DNA from: Chryseobacterium sp. c4a | GTDB lineage: Bacteria > Bacteroidota > Bacteroidia > Flavobacteriales > Weeksellaceae | Assembly: GCF_009900745.1 (NCBI RefSeq) | Contig: NZ_WXVU01000014.1 | Coordinates: forward strand, 98,027 to 162,026 | Direction of reading: 5' to 3' | Length of the DNA stretch: 64,000 nucleotides | In this document: one piece after another, positions 30,178 to 39,651 of the stretch | Numbering within the stretch: the stretch's first letter is position 1 | How the letters are laid out: each line of letters starts with the position of its first letter | Position numbers and translations under genes: made by a program | Notes under the pieces: model-generated | The model's input: the letters and a program-made list of their open reading frames with translations, nothing else | What the model was told of the DNA's origin: nothing | Database searches by the model: none

Positions 30178-31974
30178 TTAATCATTCAGCTTTAATACAG
30201 CCATGAATGCAGACTGTGGTACTTCTACTCTTCCGATCTGCTTCATTTTTTTCTTACCTTCTTTCTGCTTTTCCAATAGCTTACGCTTTCTGGAAATATC
30301 TCCTCCATAACATTTTGCGGTAACATCTTTTCTTAGAGCTTTAATGGTTTCTCTTGCAATAACTTTCGTTCCTAATGCTGCCTGAACAGCGATATCAAAC
30401 TGCTGTCTTGGAATCAGCTCACGAAGTTTTTCACACATTCTCTTACCAATATAGTAAGCATTACTGTCGTGAATCAAAGATGAAAGGGCATCTACCATGT
30501 CACCATTAATCAGGATATCCATTTTTACAAGCTTAGAAGCTCTGAATCCGATTGGATGGTAGTCGAATGATGCATATCCTTTAGAGATAGATTTTAGTCT
30601 GTCATAGAAGTCGAAAACTACCTCAGCCAAAGGCATATTGAAGATTAATTCAACTCTTTCTGATGTTAAATAACTCTGGTTAACGATCTCTCCTCTCTTT
30701 TCAATACATAGAGTCATTACAGCTCCAACGAAGTCAGATTTTGTAATGATAGAAGCCTTAATAAAAGGCTCTTCTACTCTATCCATGGTAGAAGGATCCA
30801 TCATTTCAGACGGGTTATTGATCAGAATCGGAACTTCAGGTTCTTTTTTCGTATACCCAAAGTAAGATACGTTAGGAACCGTCGTAATAACGTTCATATT
30901 GAACTCTCTATCCAAACGTTCCTGAACAATTTCCATGTGAAGCATTCCTAAGAATCCGCAACGGAATCCAAAACCAAGAGCTGCTGAACTTTCCGGTTCG
31001 AAAACTAGAGAAGCATCATTCAGTCTTAATTTTTCAAGAGAGAATCTTAATTCTTCAAAATCCTCAGAATCAATCGGATAAATACCAGCAAATACCATTG
31101 GTTTTACCTCTTCAAATCCATCAATTGGGCCGTCTGCCGGTTTCTCAAAAGAAGTAATGGTATCTCCTACTTTTACTTCACGGGCATCTTTAATCCCTGA
31201 AACCAAATATCCTACGTCTCCACACTGAATGGTTTTCTTTGGAACCTGTTTTAATTTTAATGTACCTACCTCATCAGCTCCATATTCTTTTCCTGTTGCG
31301 AAGAATTTGATTTTTTCGTTTTTAGTAATACTCCCGTTTACCACTTTGAAGTAAGCCTCAATCCCTCTGAACGGGTTGTAAACAGAGTCAAAAATCAAAG
31401 CCTGAAGTGGCCCTTCCGGATCTCCAACAGGTGCAGGGATTCTTTCAACGATTTGTTCTAATAAATTATGAACTCCTTCTCCCGTTTTCCCTGAAACTCT
31501 CAATACATCTTCATATTCACAACCGATAAGATTCATAATCTCATCTGTTACTTCTTCAGGATTAGCAGATGGAAGGTCAATTTTATTCAAAATCGGAATG
31601 ATCGTTAAATCATTTTCCAATGCTAAATATAAATTACTGATGGTTTGTGCCTGAATACTTTGAGCAGCATCCACAATAAGAAGCGCTCCTTCACAAGCAG
31701 CAATAGAACGGGAAACTTCATAAGAGAAGTCTACGTGTCCCGGTGTATCAATTAGGTTTAGAATATATTTTTCTCCTTTATATTCATAATCCATCTGGAT
31801 CGCATGAGATTTAATTGTAATCCCACGTTCCTTTTCCAAATCCATATCATCCAACGTCTGAGACTGTAGTTCTCTTTGAGTAACGGTATTGGTATACTCT
31901 AAAAGACGATCTGCCAAGGTACTTTTACCATGGTCGATATGAGCGATTATGCAAAAATTTCGTATGTTTTTCAT
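30178..31974 (-). CDS. lepA: Elongation factor 4 (LepA)
   Basis: 598 aa, full length. GTPase motifs: AHIDHGKST (about 10-18), DTPGH (about 77-81), NKIDLP (about 131-136). EF4-specific C-terminal domain: KMDILINGDMVDALSSLIH and RELIPRQQFDIAVQAALGTKVIARE, ending in the basic KRKLLEKQKEGKKKMK. It acts on ribosomes under ionic or cold stress, back-translocating or assisting assembly. A -7 box TATCTTTG lies ahead, and a terminator behind. Confidence 0.95.
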   Translation of the reverse strand: MKNIRNFCIIAHIDHGKSTLADRLLEYTNTVTQRELQSQTLDDMDLEKERGITIKSHAIQMDYEYKGEKYILNLIDTPGHVDFSYEVSRSIAACEGALLIVDAAQSIQAQTISNLYLALENDLTIIPILNKIDLPSANPEEVTDEIMNLIGCEYEDVLRVSGKTGEGVHNLLEQIVERIPAPVGDPEGPLQALIFDSVYNPFRGIEAYFKVVNGSITKNEKIKFFATGKEYGADEVGTLKLKQVPKKTIQCGDVGYLVSGIKDAREVKVGDTITSFEKPADGPIDGFEEVKPMVFAGIYPIDSEDFEELRFSLEKLRLNDASLVFEPESSAALGFGFRCGFLGMLHMEIVQERLDREFNMNVITTVPNVSYFGYTKKEPEVPILINNPSEMMDPSTMDRVEEPFIKASIITKSDFVGAVMTLCIEKRGEIVNQSYLTSERVELIFNMPLAEVVFDFYDRLKSISKGYASFDYHPIGFRASKLVKMDILINGDMVDALSSLIHDSNAYYIGKRMCEKLRELIPRQQFDIAVQAALGTKVIARETIKALRKDVTAKCYGGDISRKRKLLEKQKEGKKKMKQIGRVEVPQSAFMAVLKLND

Positions 31975-31993
31975 TTAAGAATCTTGTAATTTG

Positions 31994-32001
31994 CAAAGAT
32001 A
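31994..32001 (-). promoter_or_regulatory. -7 box of lepA
   Basis: TATCTTTG on the minus strand, 20 bases upstream of the ATG. Confidence 0.6.
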
Positions 32002-32102
32002 AAAAAAAGCGAGAGATTATTGTCTTTCATGATCTTATTGTATCAATTTATTTGAAATACCCGATAAAATCTAAAAAATCTCCCTCTATTTTCTTTCTAT
32101 GA

Positions 32103-33128
32103 TTAGTCAAACATATAACTTCCGGTTAATGAATCAAGATATATGTTCGGCATATTTGAAGTATCCACATTGCTGCTCCTTCTACTAGAACCGGAATCAA
32201 TAGCTGCTCCAATCAATGCTCCAACAATTCCTCCTGCCATAGCACCGATCATGGCCCCATTAGCTCCATTAGCTCCATTGCCAACAAAAAGCTCTGTCTT
32301 ATTGGCAACAACATAAAACCCTTTATCGTCTTTTATCATTTCCAGATATCCAGCCGGTGTAGATCTGTACGCTTTACCATTTTCTATATATCCAAATACT
32401 AATTCGTTATCTATAACCTCCTGATTCAAAGTTGCATTAGTATCTTTAATATTGGTTACTCTCCCTTTTTTATTTTTATCTATAACATATCCCGGCTCAG
32501 GTTTCTGATCATAAAACGATCTAAAATCTTTATACACTCCATCTTTTAATTCAGCATTACCAAAAACAGGAGAAATCTTAGTTAGATATTGCTCATAATT
32601 CGGTAACTCTTCCTCAGAAATTGTCCCCACCAAAGGTAAACATGTATAAGAATCCCTGATCGTACTAGTTACAGCATTAGATATCTGGGCTGCTACATGT
32701 TTAGGGAAGCTTGATTCGGAGGTAATAATGTTTTGAAAACGGTTTAGAAAATAATACTTATTGTTTCTTTTGATAAAACTTGAAAGTTTAATTTTAATTT
32801 TTGTAGTGGGTATTTTTGCTTCCGGATCCTCACTATAAACTTTTAAATCTTCTAATAATAAAACGATATCATTATTTCCTCTCGTTTTATTATCCTTTAA
32901 GAACCAATTTTCAATGTGGCTCTTCAAATCATCATTCGCAAATTTAAATGTATAGGTTTCTTTATGAAACAAGGTATTCCCTATTTCTTTATCAGCTCGG
33001 TTATCAATAATGGTTATTGATTTTGCAATTCCTCTTCGATCTTTAATGTTTTGCTTCAATTCTACTAATTCTGTTTTCTGTGCTGATAATGAAACTGCCA
33101 TCAGCAAGAAGAAGAATATTTTTTTCAT
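32103..33128 (-). CDS. Exported protein with C-terminal glycine zipper
   Basis: 341 aa with signal peptide MKKIFFFLLMAVSLSA. The body (about 20-275) has mixed strands without known motif. Near the C-terminus is a glycine-rich hydrophobic segment (ANGAMIGAMAGGIVGALIGAAID, residues about 290-312) typical of glycine-zipper membrane-inserted segments, followed by a short serine/arginine tail. It could be a periplasmic or outer-membrane associated protein. I do not recognise a family. Preceded by a TACTTTTG box. Confidence 0.65.
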   Translation of the reverse strand: MKKIFFFLLMAVSLSAQKTELVELKQNIKDRRGIAKSITIIDNRADKEIGNTLFHKETYTFKFANDDLKSHIENWFLKDNKTRGNNDIVLLLEDLKVYSEDPEAKIPTTKIKIKLSSFIKRNNKYYFLNRFQNIITSESSFPKHVAAQISNAVTSTIRDSYTCLPLVGTISEEELPNYEQYLTKISPVFGNAELKDGVYKDFRSFYDQKPEPGYVIDKNKKGRVTNIKDTNATLNQEVIDNELVFGYIENGKAYRSTPAGYLEMIKDDKGFYVVANKTELFVGNGANGANGAMIGAMAGGIVGALIGAAIDSGSSRRSSNVDTSNMPNIYLDSLTGSYMFD

Positions 33129-33143
33129 TTATTATTTTTTCGG

Positions 33144-33151
33144 CAAAAGTA
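33144..33151 (-). promoter_or_regulatory. -7 box of the glycine-zipper gene
   Basis: TACTTTTG on the minus strand, 16 bases ahead of the ATG at 33128. Confidence 0.55.
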
Positions 33152-33172
33152 TAGATTTAAAGGGGAAATTAA

Positions 33173-33205
33173 ACGGCTCTCACAAAAAAGATTTGTAAGA
33201 GCCGT
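33173..33205 (-). terminator. Hairpin after the sigma-factor cassette
   Basis: ACGGCTCT (33173-33180) and AGAGCCGT (33198-33205) pair, extended by ACAAA/TTTGT. The following T-tract is weak (TTTAATTT), so it may be a leaky terminator ahead of the 33128 gene. Confidence 0.6.
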
Positions 33206-33227
33206 CCAACATTAAAAAAATAAACTA

Positions 33228-33737
33228 TTATGGGTTTTGTTTAGGTCCCGAAGTGTTATTATGTACATGAGGTTTTCTTTCATTCATTTTATCTCTCATC
33301 ATTCCCTCAGATTGAAACAGCTTCAGAACTTTCTGGCAGGGAATCACCTGCTGCATTTTCTCTGCATATCTTTTTCTGTTATCCAAAAGCTTCTGCCCTA
33401 TTTCAAAGCTTTGCTGTAACTTCGCTTTAGCTTCATCATCAGATAATGTTTCAGGATTAAAGCCTGGATCAAATTGACTTTTTATCTGTTTCTGGCTGTC
33501 TAGATACTCATTATAAAGCTGTGTAAATTCTGCTTTATCTCCAGGATCTACATTCAGATTATCCATGATCATATTATTCCTGAATTTTTTAAGCAATTCT
33601 TTTCTTTCTTCAGGAGAAAGGTTGTTGATGACCTCCTTTCTTTGTTTAGGATCCATCTTTTTCCAGTCATAATCTGAATTTTGAGCATTTAAGCCAAAAC
33701 CATAAATAATAAAAAACGTCAATAGTATCTTTTTCAT
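33228..33737 (-). CDS. Spy/CpxP-like periplasmic protein of the ECF cassette
   Basis: 169 aa. Signal peptide (MKKILLTFFIIYGFGLNAQ) followed by an alpha-helical, charged protein: DPKQRKEVINNLSPEERKELLKKFRNNMI, DPGDKAEFTQLYNEYLDSQKQIKSQF, and RKRYAEKMQQVIP. The helical LSPEERKE pattern resembles the Spy/LTxxQ class of periplasmic chaperones, though identity is modest. It is the third gene of a sigma factor, anti-sigma, helical-protein cassette common in Bacteroidota. Function in envelope sensing is inferred. Confidence 0.7.
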   Translation of the reverse strand: MKKILLTFFIIYGFGLNAQNSDYDWKKMDPKQRKEVINNLSPEERKELLKKFRNNMIMDNLNVDPGDKAEFTQLYNEYLDSQKQIKSQFDPGFNPETLSDDEAKAKLQQSFEIGQKLLDNRKRYAEKMQQVIPCQKVLKLFQSEGMMRDKMNERKPHVHNNTSGPKQNP

Positions 33738-33746
33738 CTTTCTTTA

Positions 33747-34295
33747 TTAGTTATATAAATCCAAATAAACATCTTGGGTCGAATTGCTCGCCAATTCTGC
33801 AATTTCAGAATTAGAGAACGAATCCAGATATTCATTCATCCGTGTTTCTTCTTTTTTTGTTACAGGTTTCACTGTTTTTTGTGAAACAGTTTCTTTTCCA
33901 TTTCCTTCTTCACTTTCTAAGGCCAAAGAAGTATTATTTTTCTGATTTACAACTGTTTGATTATTATTTTCAACAGAAGTTAAATCATTTTGTAATGTTT
34001 CATAAGCAAGCTGAGCATCTGTTTTAGGCTCACCTTTATGAAGAGCATACGCCTCTTTTGAGTTCAGGTTTTTATCTACTGAATCATTATTGGAATTAAA
34101 AATAAAAGTTACTCCAAAGATCAAAGCTAAAGACGCTGCTGCTGCATACATCCAATTTAATTTAAAGACCGGTGCTGGTGTTTTTTGTTCCGGCTTTATA
34201 TCATTCATAACCCTCTCCTGAATATTTTCAAACAAATTTTCAGGGACTGTGTAAATGTTTTTACGTTCTAGTTTTTCTATGTCGAACTCTTTCAT
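33747..34295 (-). CDS. Putative anti-sigma factor
   Basis: 182 aa. Cytoplasmic N-terminus (about 1-45, KEFDIEKLERKNIYTVPENLFENIQERVM), one transmembrane helix (about 48-66, WMYAAAASLALIFGVTFIF), then a low-complexity periplasmic part rich in N, E, K, S. Topology and position between the sigma factor and the Spy-like gene indicate an anti-sigma factor, though no zinc-binding HxxxCxxC motif is seen. It is 17 bases downstream of the sigma gene. Confidence 0.65.
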   Translation of the reverse strand: MKEFDIEKLERKNIYTVPENLFENIQERVMNDIKPEQKTPAPVFKLNWMYAAAASLALIFGVTFIFNSNNDSVDKNLNSKEAYALHKGEPKTDAQLAYETLQNDLTSVENNNQTVVNQKNNTSLALESEEGNGKETVSQKTVKPVTKKEETRMNEYLDSFSNSEIAELASNSTQDVYLDLYN

Positions 34296-34312
34296 CTTTG
34301 TTTTGTCAAAAA

Positions 34313-34864
34313 TTATCTTTCGTAATTTTCCTTAATATAATCTTCTATTTTTTGTTTAGCATAATGATAATTTGTTTTCAATGTTCCTACTGACATATCT
34401 ACAATTTTAGATATTTCTTCGTAGGGTAAATCATCATAATACCGCATCATAAATACCAGTTTCTGTTTTTCGGGCAGGCTTTGTATGGCGTTCTGCAATA
34501 AAATCTGTATTTCTTCGGCATCTCCTTCTGAATTGTCTGCGACAAGGTTTTGCATGTGATACTCAGGATCTTCATCGGTCTTCTGCATTTTCTTCAGTTT
34601 ATTGACTTGCTGTAATGCTTCATTGGTAGCAATTCTATACAGCCATGTATACAACTGGCTATCGTTTTTAAACTGATGAAAATTCTGATAAGCTTTAATA
34701 AAAGTTTCCTGCAAAGTATCCTGGGCAAGATCTCCGTCCACAATAATTCTTCGTATGTGCCAGTATAATCTGCTTTGATAGGCATCCATCAAGGCACGAA
34801 CACCTTTATCCTGTGTCCGTGGATTCTGCATCAACGAAATAATCTCCGCGTCCTTAATCTTCAT
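34313..34864 (-). CDS. ECF RNA polymerase sigma factor
   Basis: 183 aa. Region 2 has QDTLQETFIKAYQNFHQF and LYTWLYRIATNEALQQVNKLKK; region 4 has SLPEKQKLVFMMRYYDDLPYEEISKIVDMSVGTLKTNYHYAKQKIEDYI, the helix-turn-helix for -35 recognition. Length and pattern fit the sigma-70 ECF subfamily. It is the first gene of a three-gene cassette with anti-sigma and Spy-like proteins. It has a housekeeping TATTTTTG promoter with a TTG upstream at about -33. Confidence 0.9.
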   Translation of the reverse strand: MKIKDAEIISLMQNPRTQDKGVRALMDAYQSRLYWHIRRIIVDGDLAQDTLQETFIKAYQNFHQFKNDSQLYTWLYRIATNEALQQVNKLKKMQKTDEDPEYHMQNLVADNSEGDAEEIQILLQNAIQSLPEKQKLVFMMRYYDDLPYEEISKIVDMSVGTLKTNYHYAKQKIEDYIKENYER

Positions 34865-34890
34865 AAGATGCCTTTCATTGTTTTGGATTA

Positions 34891-34898
34891 CAAAAATA
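34891..34898 (-). promoter_or_regulatory. Promoter of the ECF cassette
   Basis: TATTTTTG on the minus strand with a TTG 22 bases upstream of it, a good match to the TTG/TAnnTTTG promoter class. It is 27 bases ahead of the start. Confidence 0.65.
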
Positions 34899-35034
34899 GC
34901 TGAAAGTTAAATTAATTATTCAATTTTCAGTTTAAATATTAAAAATAATATGAGACACTTACGCAATAAACGTGCCTATATTGAAGTTTCGGGTTTCTGT
35001 AAGGTTCTTCCTTTTCCGGCTCGGCTTAAAATCC

Positions 35035-35042
35035 TATATTTG
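35035..35042 (+). promoter_or_regulatory. -7 box of the DUF2520 gene, close to the start codon
   Basis: TATATTTG ends five bases before the ATG at 35047. If transcription starts at the usual distance, the mRNA would have almost no leader. Confidence 0.6.
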
Positions 35043-35046
35043 TTAG

Positions 35047-35799
35047 ATGCAAATTGTAATTATCGGTTCCGGAAATGTAGCTTATCACATAGCAAAAGCC
35101 TTCACTTTGAAAGGTATTTCCCTTGCTCAGATTTTTGGGCGGAACGAAAAAGAATTGAGTAAAATTTCTGAAGAGCTGGATATTCCCTATTCTACGGAAC
35201 ATCTGGCAGATGCGGATCTGTATATCATCTGTGTAAGTGACAATTCTGTAGGAGAAGTCTCGAAAATGATTACCAAAAAGAACTGCCTAGTAGCTCATAC
35301 TTCCGGTTCACTTCCGAAGGAAACGTTAAACGGAGAATACAGAAAGGCAAGTTTCTATCCGTTACAGACCTTTTCAAAATCCAAAGAATTGGAATACGAA
35401 AAGATCCCGTTTTTCATTGAAACGGAAAATGAAACGGATACAAAAACACTTTTTGAACTGGCTTCCAGAATTTCAGAAAATGTAATGGAAAGCAATCATG
35501 AAAAAAGAAAGTACATTCATCTGACTGCAGTTTTTGCCTCTAACTTTGTAAATCATCTTTTTTCAAGAGCCAAAGAAATTTCAGATTCTCAGGAAATCCC
35601 TTTCGATTATTTTTTACCATTGATTGATGAAACGGTTCAGAAGATCCATGAGATAGAACCTAAAATGGCTCAGACCGGGCCTGCAGTAAGAAATGATCTT
35701 AGGGTTTTAGAATTACATGAGCAGTTATTACAAGACGAAGAAAGTCTTACCATTTATAAGACAATGAATCATTCTATTCAAAAAATGTATGAGTTATAA
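35047..35799 (+). CDS. Rossmann-like and DUF2520 domain protein
   Basis: 250 aa. N-terminal NAD(P)-type Rossmann fold: MQIVIIGSGNVAYHIAKAF (glycines at 7-10), then ADLYIICVSDNSVGEV and CLVAHTSGSLPKETL. C-terminal DUF2520 helical part: HLTAVFASNFVNHLF, then IPFDYFLPLIDETVQKI, and QTGPAVRNDLRVLELHEQLL. The architecture resembles 6-phosphogluconate/ketopantoate-type reductases; the substrate is unknown. It overlaps kdsC by 11 bases and starts a three-gene run with kdsC and maf. Confidence 0.88.
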   Translation: MQIVIIGSGNVAYHIAKAFTLKGISLAQIFGRNEKELSKISEELDIPYSTEHLADADLYIICVSDNSVGEVSKMITKKNCLVAHTSGSLPKETLNGEYRKASFYPLQTFSKSKELEYEKIPFFIETENETDTKTLFELASRISENVMESNHEKRKYIHLTAVFASNFVNHLFSRAKEISDSQEIPFDYFLPLIDETVQKIHEIEPKMAQTGPAVRNDLRVLELHEQLLQDEESLTIYKTMNHSIQKMYEL

Positions 35800-36307
35800 A
35801 GAAAAATTAAAGGATATTAAGGCCTTTGTATTTGATGTAGACGGAGTTTTCACAGATGGAAGTGTATACCTGATGCCGGGAGGAAACATGAGCAGAGTAA
35901 TGAATGTACTGGATGGCTACGCCGTTGTTAAAGCTCTAAAAAACAACTATTTAATAGGGGTTATCACCGGAGGAAATGATGAAATGGTGAAACATAGAAT
36001 CAACTATCTTGGTATTCAGGATTATTATCCAAAATCCCATAATAAGATGGAGGATTTTGAAGATTTTAAAAAGAAATATAACCTTAAAAATGAGGAAATC
36101 CTGACTATGGGAGATGACCTTCCTGATATTCATATTATGGAAAGTTCTGCTATTGCGGCATGTCCTGAAAATGCTGTTCCTGAAGTAAAGGGAGTTGCTG
36201 ATTATATTTCTCCGATAAAAGGCGGAAGCGGAGCCGTACGTGATGTAATCGAGCAGGTAATGAAAGTTCAGGGGAACTGGCATGATGATAACACCCAATC
36301 TGTATAA
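35789..36307 (+). CDS. kdsC: 3-deoxy-D-manno-octulosonate 8-phosphate phosphatase (KdsC-type HAD)
   Basis: 172 aa. HAD phosphatase of the compact C0 class with no cap domain. The nucleophile motif DVDGVFTDG has D16 and D18; then VITGGNDEMVKHRINYLGI and EEILTMGDDLPDIHIM with the Mg-binding aspartates. Releases Kdo from Kdo-8-P for lipopolysaccharide. Overlaps the upstream gene by 11 bases, so translation is coupled, and maf begins nine bases downstream. Other related enzymes act on sugar nucleotides, so specificity is by family. Confidence 0.85.
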   Translation: MSYKEKLKDIKAFVFDVDGVFTDGSVYLMPGGNMSRVMNVLDGYAVVKALKNNYLIGVITGGNDEMVKHRINYLGIQDYYPKSHNKMEDFEDFKKKYNLKNEEILTMGDDLPDIHIMESSAIAACPENAVPEVKGVADYISPIKGGSGAVRDVIEQVMKVQGNWHDDNTQSV

Positions 36308-36315
36308 CACTATTT

Positions 36316-36879
36316 ATGAAATTACTTTTAGCATCACAATCACCGAGAAGAAAGGAACTTCTTTCCAGCCTTGGTTTTGAATTTGACGTTGTAAAAATTG
36401 ATTGTGAAGAAATACTTCCTGAAAACATTAAAATAGAGGAAGCAGCAGCTTATTTATCTGAATTAAAAGCAGAAGCATTTAGAAGCTTAGCTGCAGGAGA
36501 AGTTTTATTAACTGCCGATACCGTAGTTGCTATCGATCAACAGATTCTGGGAAAGCCAAAAGATGAAACTGATGCCCAAAATATGCTTCGAAATCTTTCG
36601 GGAAAAACTCATCAGGTGTACACAGGTATTACCATCAAAACTGCTGATCAGACGTTTACAGAAACAGATGTAGCTGATGTAATCTTTGATGAGATTTCAG
36701 ATGATGAAATACAATATTACATTCAAAATTATAAGCCTTTTGATAAAGCCGGAAGCTATGGGATCCAGGAATGGCTGGGAATGGCAAAAATCAAAAGTCT
36801 GACAGGTAGTTTTTATACCATTATGGGACTTCCTACCCACCTCGTTTATAAAATTCTGAAAGAGATTTCTGCGATTTAA
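36316..36879 (+). CDS. maf: Maf family nucleotide pyrophosphatase
   Basis: 187 aa. LLASQSPRRKELL (4-16) is the defining Maf motif, followed by ADTVVAIDQQILGKPKD (about 68-84) and the C-terminal KAGSYGIQEWLG. Hydrolyses non-canonical or dTTP/UTP nucleotides to monophosphates; which is preferred cannot be told. Third gene of the DUF2520-kdsC-maf run. A 148-base AT-rich gap follows. Confidence 0.9.
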   Translation: MKLLLASQSPRRKELLSSLGFEFDVVKIDCEEILPENIKIEEAAAYLSELKAEAFRSLAAGEVLLTADTVVAIDQQILGKPKDETDAQNMLRNLSGKTHQVYTGITIKTADQTFTETDVADVIFDEISDDEIQYYIQNYKPFDKAGSYGIQEWLGMAKIKSLTGSFYTIMGLPTHLVYKILKEISAI

Positions 36880-37027
36880 AAATCCATAGTAATTTCCAAC
36901 AGTTATAAAGATGAAATAAAATATTTCGGGGAGAAATATAAATATTATTCATTATAAAATTTTATTATTTTTACAAAATCATCAAACTGCTGATAATAAA
37001 AAGCAGATTAGCAAGTTATATTGAATA

Positions 37028-39595
37028 ATGAAAAAGAATATATTGTTCCTTTTAGTGATCTGCCTTGTTGCTTCCTGTGGTACCAAAGTAAAAAAGCCGG
37101 AGCAGCGATCCAAACTATTGAAGGGATTTTCTACATACTATAACACACTATTTAATGCTAAAGATGCGCTAAATAGTGAATTTACTGCAAGAGATAAGGG
37201 ACATAAGGATAATTTCTATGCTCCTTATATTTCTATTCTCACTTTTGAAGATCAACCCTTGGGAAGTGATCTTGGGCAATCTACAGCTTTTGCTGAAAAT
37301 TCTATGAAGATGGCAGAAGTAGCCAACAGACCTGGAAGAAATTCCGGAGCTCCTAATATGCCCGATGGCCCTGGAAATGCCCCTACGAATCCTGATGGAA
37401 CTCAGTCTAAGGGTGCAACGACACTAGAAATTGCTGAAGCCAAAGCTTTAAAGGCCATCAACAAATATTCGGTTACCAGAAATGGTGAAGAAAAGAATAA
37501 GCAAATTTTCGATGCTTATATCATCCTTGCTCAATCAAGAATATACCGAAATAAACCTCTGGAAGCTCTGGATGCCCTTAATTATGTTTTCACTCACATG
37601 AAGGATGATAAGAGGATTCCTCTGGCAAGAATTTATCAGGGTGTAGCTTATGATAAAATCAAAGATTATCACAGAGCTCATGAGACTTTTGCAAAACTAA
37701 AGGATGATAAAATCAATAAAAGCTATGCTAAGCTGCTAAGTATTTACTATGCTGAATCTCTTCTGGATGCAGGGAAAAAAGAAGATGCTGCCAGAGAATT
37801 AGATTTGGCTTTTGAGCTTAATTCCAATCGAAAACTGAAAAGCAGAATTGCTTATTTAAGAGGTCAGGTTCTTGAAAATCTGAACCAGAATGATAAGGCA
37901 AGAGAAAGCTATACCGCAGCTTATAAATATTCTAATGATTTTGAATTTGAAGTAAAATCTCAAATTGCTATTGCTAAAACTTTTAATGGTAAAGGAGATT
38001 ATAACGGAGCCAAAAATTACCTGGAAGGAATTAGCAAAAAAGGAACTTATGGTTCCAGAAAAAATGAATTTTTGTATGCTTTGGGACTTATGGCCAATAA
38101 AGCAGGTAAAAAAGATGAGGCGCAACAGTTTTTCAGAAAGTCTTTATTTGAAAAGGTTTCAGACCCACAGATTCGTGGGCTTGCTTACTATGAGATAGGA
38201 AAAAGCTATTTTGAAAAGAATGATTATATCGGTGCCGGAACGTATTATGATTCTGCCCTTGCAGTAATGACCTATGAGCCTTCAAAGATTTTATTAAAAG
38301 ATCAATCTGCTTATATCAAAAAGATTTCCAAGAATTATTATCTGATTAAAAAGAATGACAGTATTCTTTCTTTGGCTAAAATGGATAATGCACAAAGAAC
38401 AGACTTTTTCTCAAAGTATATTGATAAGTTAAAAATCAAAGAAGAGAAAGAAGAACAGGAAAGAAGACGGGCAGAGCGAAACAAAGGATTTGATACAGGT
38501 GACTATAATTCTACTTCTATTTTTGCCAATAATAATGCCAATGCTTTTGAAGACTTTGGGGTAACAACGAAAGGATTTTATTTCAATAATGTCGGAACTG
38601 TAAGTAAAGGAGCTTCTTCATTTAAGCAGGTATGGGGAGAAAGAGCACTTTCTGATAACTGGCGTTTTTCAAAAAAAATGGCTACGATTGAAGATATGAA
38701 GAGTGAAGCTCTTGGGGTGACTACAGCTCCAAATCCAAGACGTTTTGAACCTGCTTATTATATAGAACAGATTCCTACTGATCAGGGAAAACTGGCACAA
38801 CTTAAAAAGGATAGAGATACTGCTTCTCTAGGGCTTGGTATCATGTATCAGAATTATTTTACCAATACTCCCCTTGCCACTAAAACTTTGTATGATCTTG
38901 TAGACGTAAAACCGGAAGAAAAAGTAATGCTTCAGGCATTGTATGAAATTTTCGCCATGAATTATGAGAAAACACCTCAGGCTGCAGAAAGAGCAAAACA
39001 AATTCTTTTAACTGACTACCCTTATACTTCATTTGCTGAATTTGCCAGAAATCCGAAAAATAATTCTTTCGTAAAATCTACAGAGGATGTAGAAAATGAG
39101 TATAAGAAAGCTTATGCTTTATACGAATCTGAAAAGTTTGTGGAAAGTAAAAACGTCATAGACCAAACGATTCAGAAATACCCGAAAGATGCATTGGTTC
39201 CAAAGCTCTACCTGTTGAATGCTTTCAATACAGGAAAGTCCAGTGGAAAAGAAGTAATGATCCTTCAACTTGAACAGATTGCCTTAAACTATGCTAAAAC
39301 TCCGGAGGGAATAAAAGCTAAAGAAATGCTGAATTATCTAAAAAGTGACCTCAGCTTCCAGGCTACCGATAATAAAGGGAATGCTCTGCCTCAACAGCCA
39401 GACTCTCCTACTCCACCTATCAACAAAAACCAAAATATTCCTCAGGGTAATCCAAACAACACTGAGAATTTCAAAACGATAAATACTCAATCGGCACAAC
39501 CCATGTCAACAGGTAAAATGAACAATATACCTCAACAAAAAACAGATAAACCTAAAAACAAATATGTCCCTGATGGCGGGCCAGATAGTAAATAA
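37028..39595 (+). CDS. porW: Large TPR lipoprotein, PorW/SprE-like type IX secretion component
   Basis: 855 aa. Lipoprotein signal MKKNILFLLVICLVASC (Cys17). Residues about 30-60 (KLLKGFSTYYNTLFNAKDAL) open a helical TPR array that runs to about 430 and resumes about 600-790 (EYKKAYALYESEKFVESKNVID). The C-terminus is proline/asparagine-rich and low complexity. Size, lipoprotein nature and the YYNTLFN entry match PorW/SprE, which is required for type IX secretion in Bacteroidota; several cargo proteins are encoded in this window. It could also be an unrelated TPR lipoprotein, so I rate it as likely. Ends at a strong bidirectional terminator. Confidence 0.7.
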   Translation: MKKNILFLLVICLVASCGTKVKKPEQRSKLLKGFSTYYNTLFNAKDALNSEFTARDKGHKDNFYAPYISILTFEDQPLGSDLGQSTAFAENSMKMAEVANRPGRNSGAPNMPDGPGNAPTNPDGTQSKGATTLEIAEAKALKAINKYSVTRNGEEKNKQIFDAYIILAQSRIYRNKPLEALDALNYVFTHMKDDKRIPLARIYQGVAYDKIKDYHRAHETFAKLKDDKINKSYAKLLSIYYAESLLDAGKKEDAARELDLAFELNSNRKLKSRIAYLRGQVLENLNQNDKARESYTAAYKYSNDFEFEVKSQIAIAKTFNGKGDYNGAKNYLEGISKKGTYGSRKNEFLYALGLMANKAGKKDEAQQFFRKSLFEKVSDPQIRGLAYYEIGKSYFEKNDYIGAGTYYDSALAVMTYEPSKILLKDQSAYIKKISKNYYLIKKNDSILSLAKMDNAQRTDFFSKYIDKLKIKEEKEEQERRRAERNKGFDTGDYNSTSIFANNNANAFEDFGVTTKGFYFNNVGTVSKGASSFKQVWGERALSDNWRFSKKMATIEDMKSEALGVTTAPNPRRFEPAYYIEQIPTDQGKLAQLKKDRDTASLGLGIMYQNYFTNTPLATKTLYDLVDVKPEEKVMLQALYEIFAMNYEKTPQAAERAKQILLTDYPYTSFAEFARNPKNNSFVKSTEDVENEYKKAYALYESEKFVESKNVIDQTIQKYPKDALVPKLYLLNAFNTGKSSGKEVMILQLEQIALNYAKTPEGIKAKEMLNYLKSDLSFQATDNKGNALPQQPDSPTPPINKNQNIPQGNPNNTENFKTINTQSAQPMSTGKMNNIPQQKTDKPKNKYVPDGGPDSK

Positions 39596-39634
39596 AAACA
39601 AAAAGCGAAGAGTAACTCTTCGCTTTTTGTTTTT
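39594..39634. terminator. Bidirectional terminator
   Basis: A stem of about 20 bp with the core AAAAAGCGAAGAGT and ACTCTTCGCTTTTT around a one-base centre; one arm starts in the porW-like stop codon. Serves it and tsaB, which converge here. Confidence 0.85.
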
Positions 39635-39651
39635 ATGGGGATAAAGAGTTT

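Noticed and set aside
34950..35162. Plus-strand 70-codon frame before the DUF2520 gene
   Set aside because: Overlaps the clear Rossmann start in another frame and contains the promoter.
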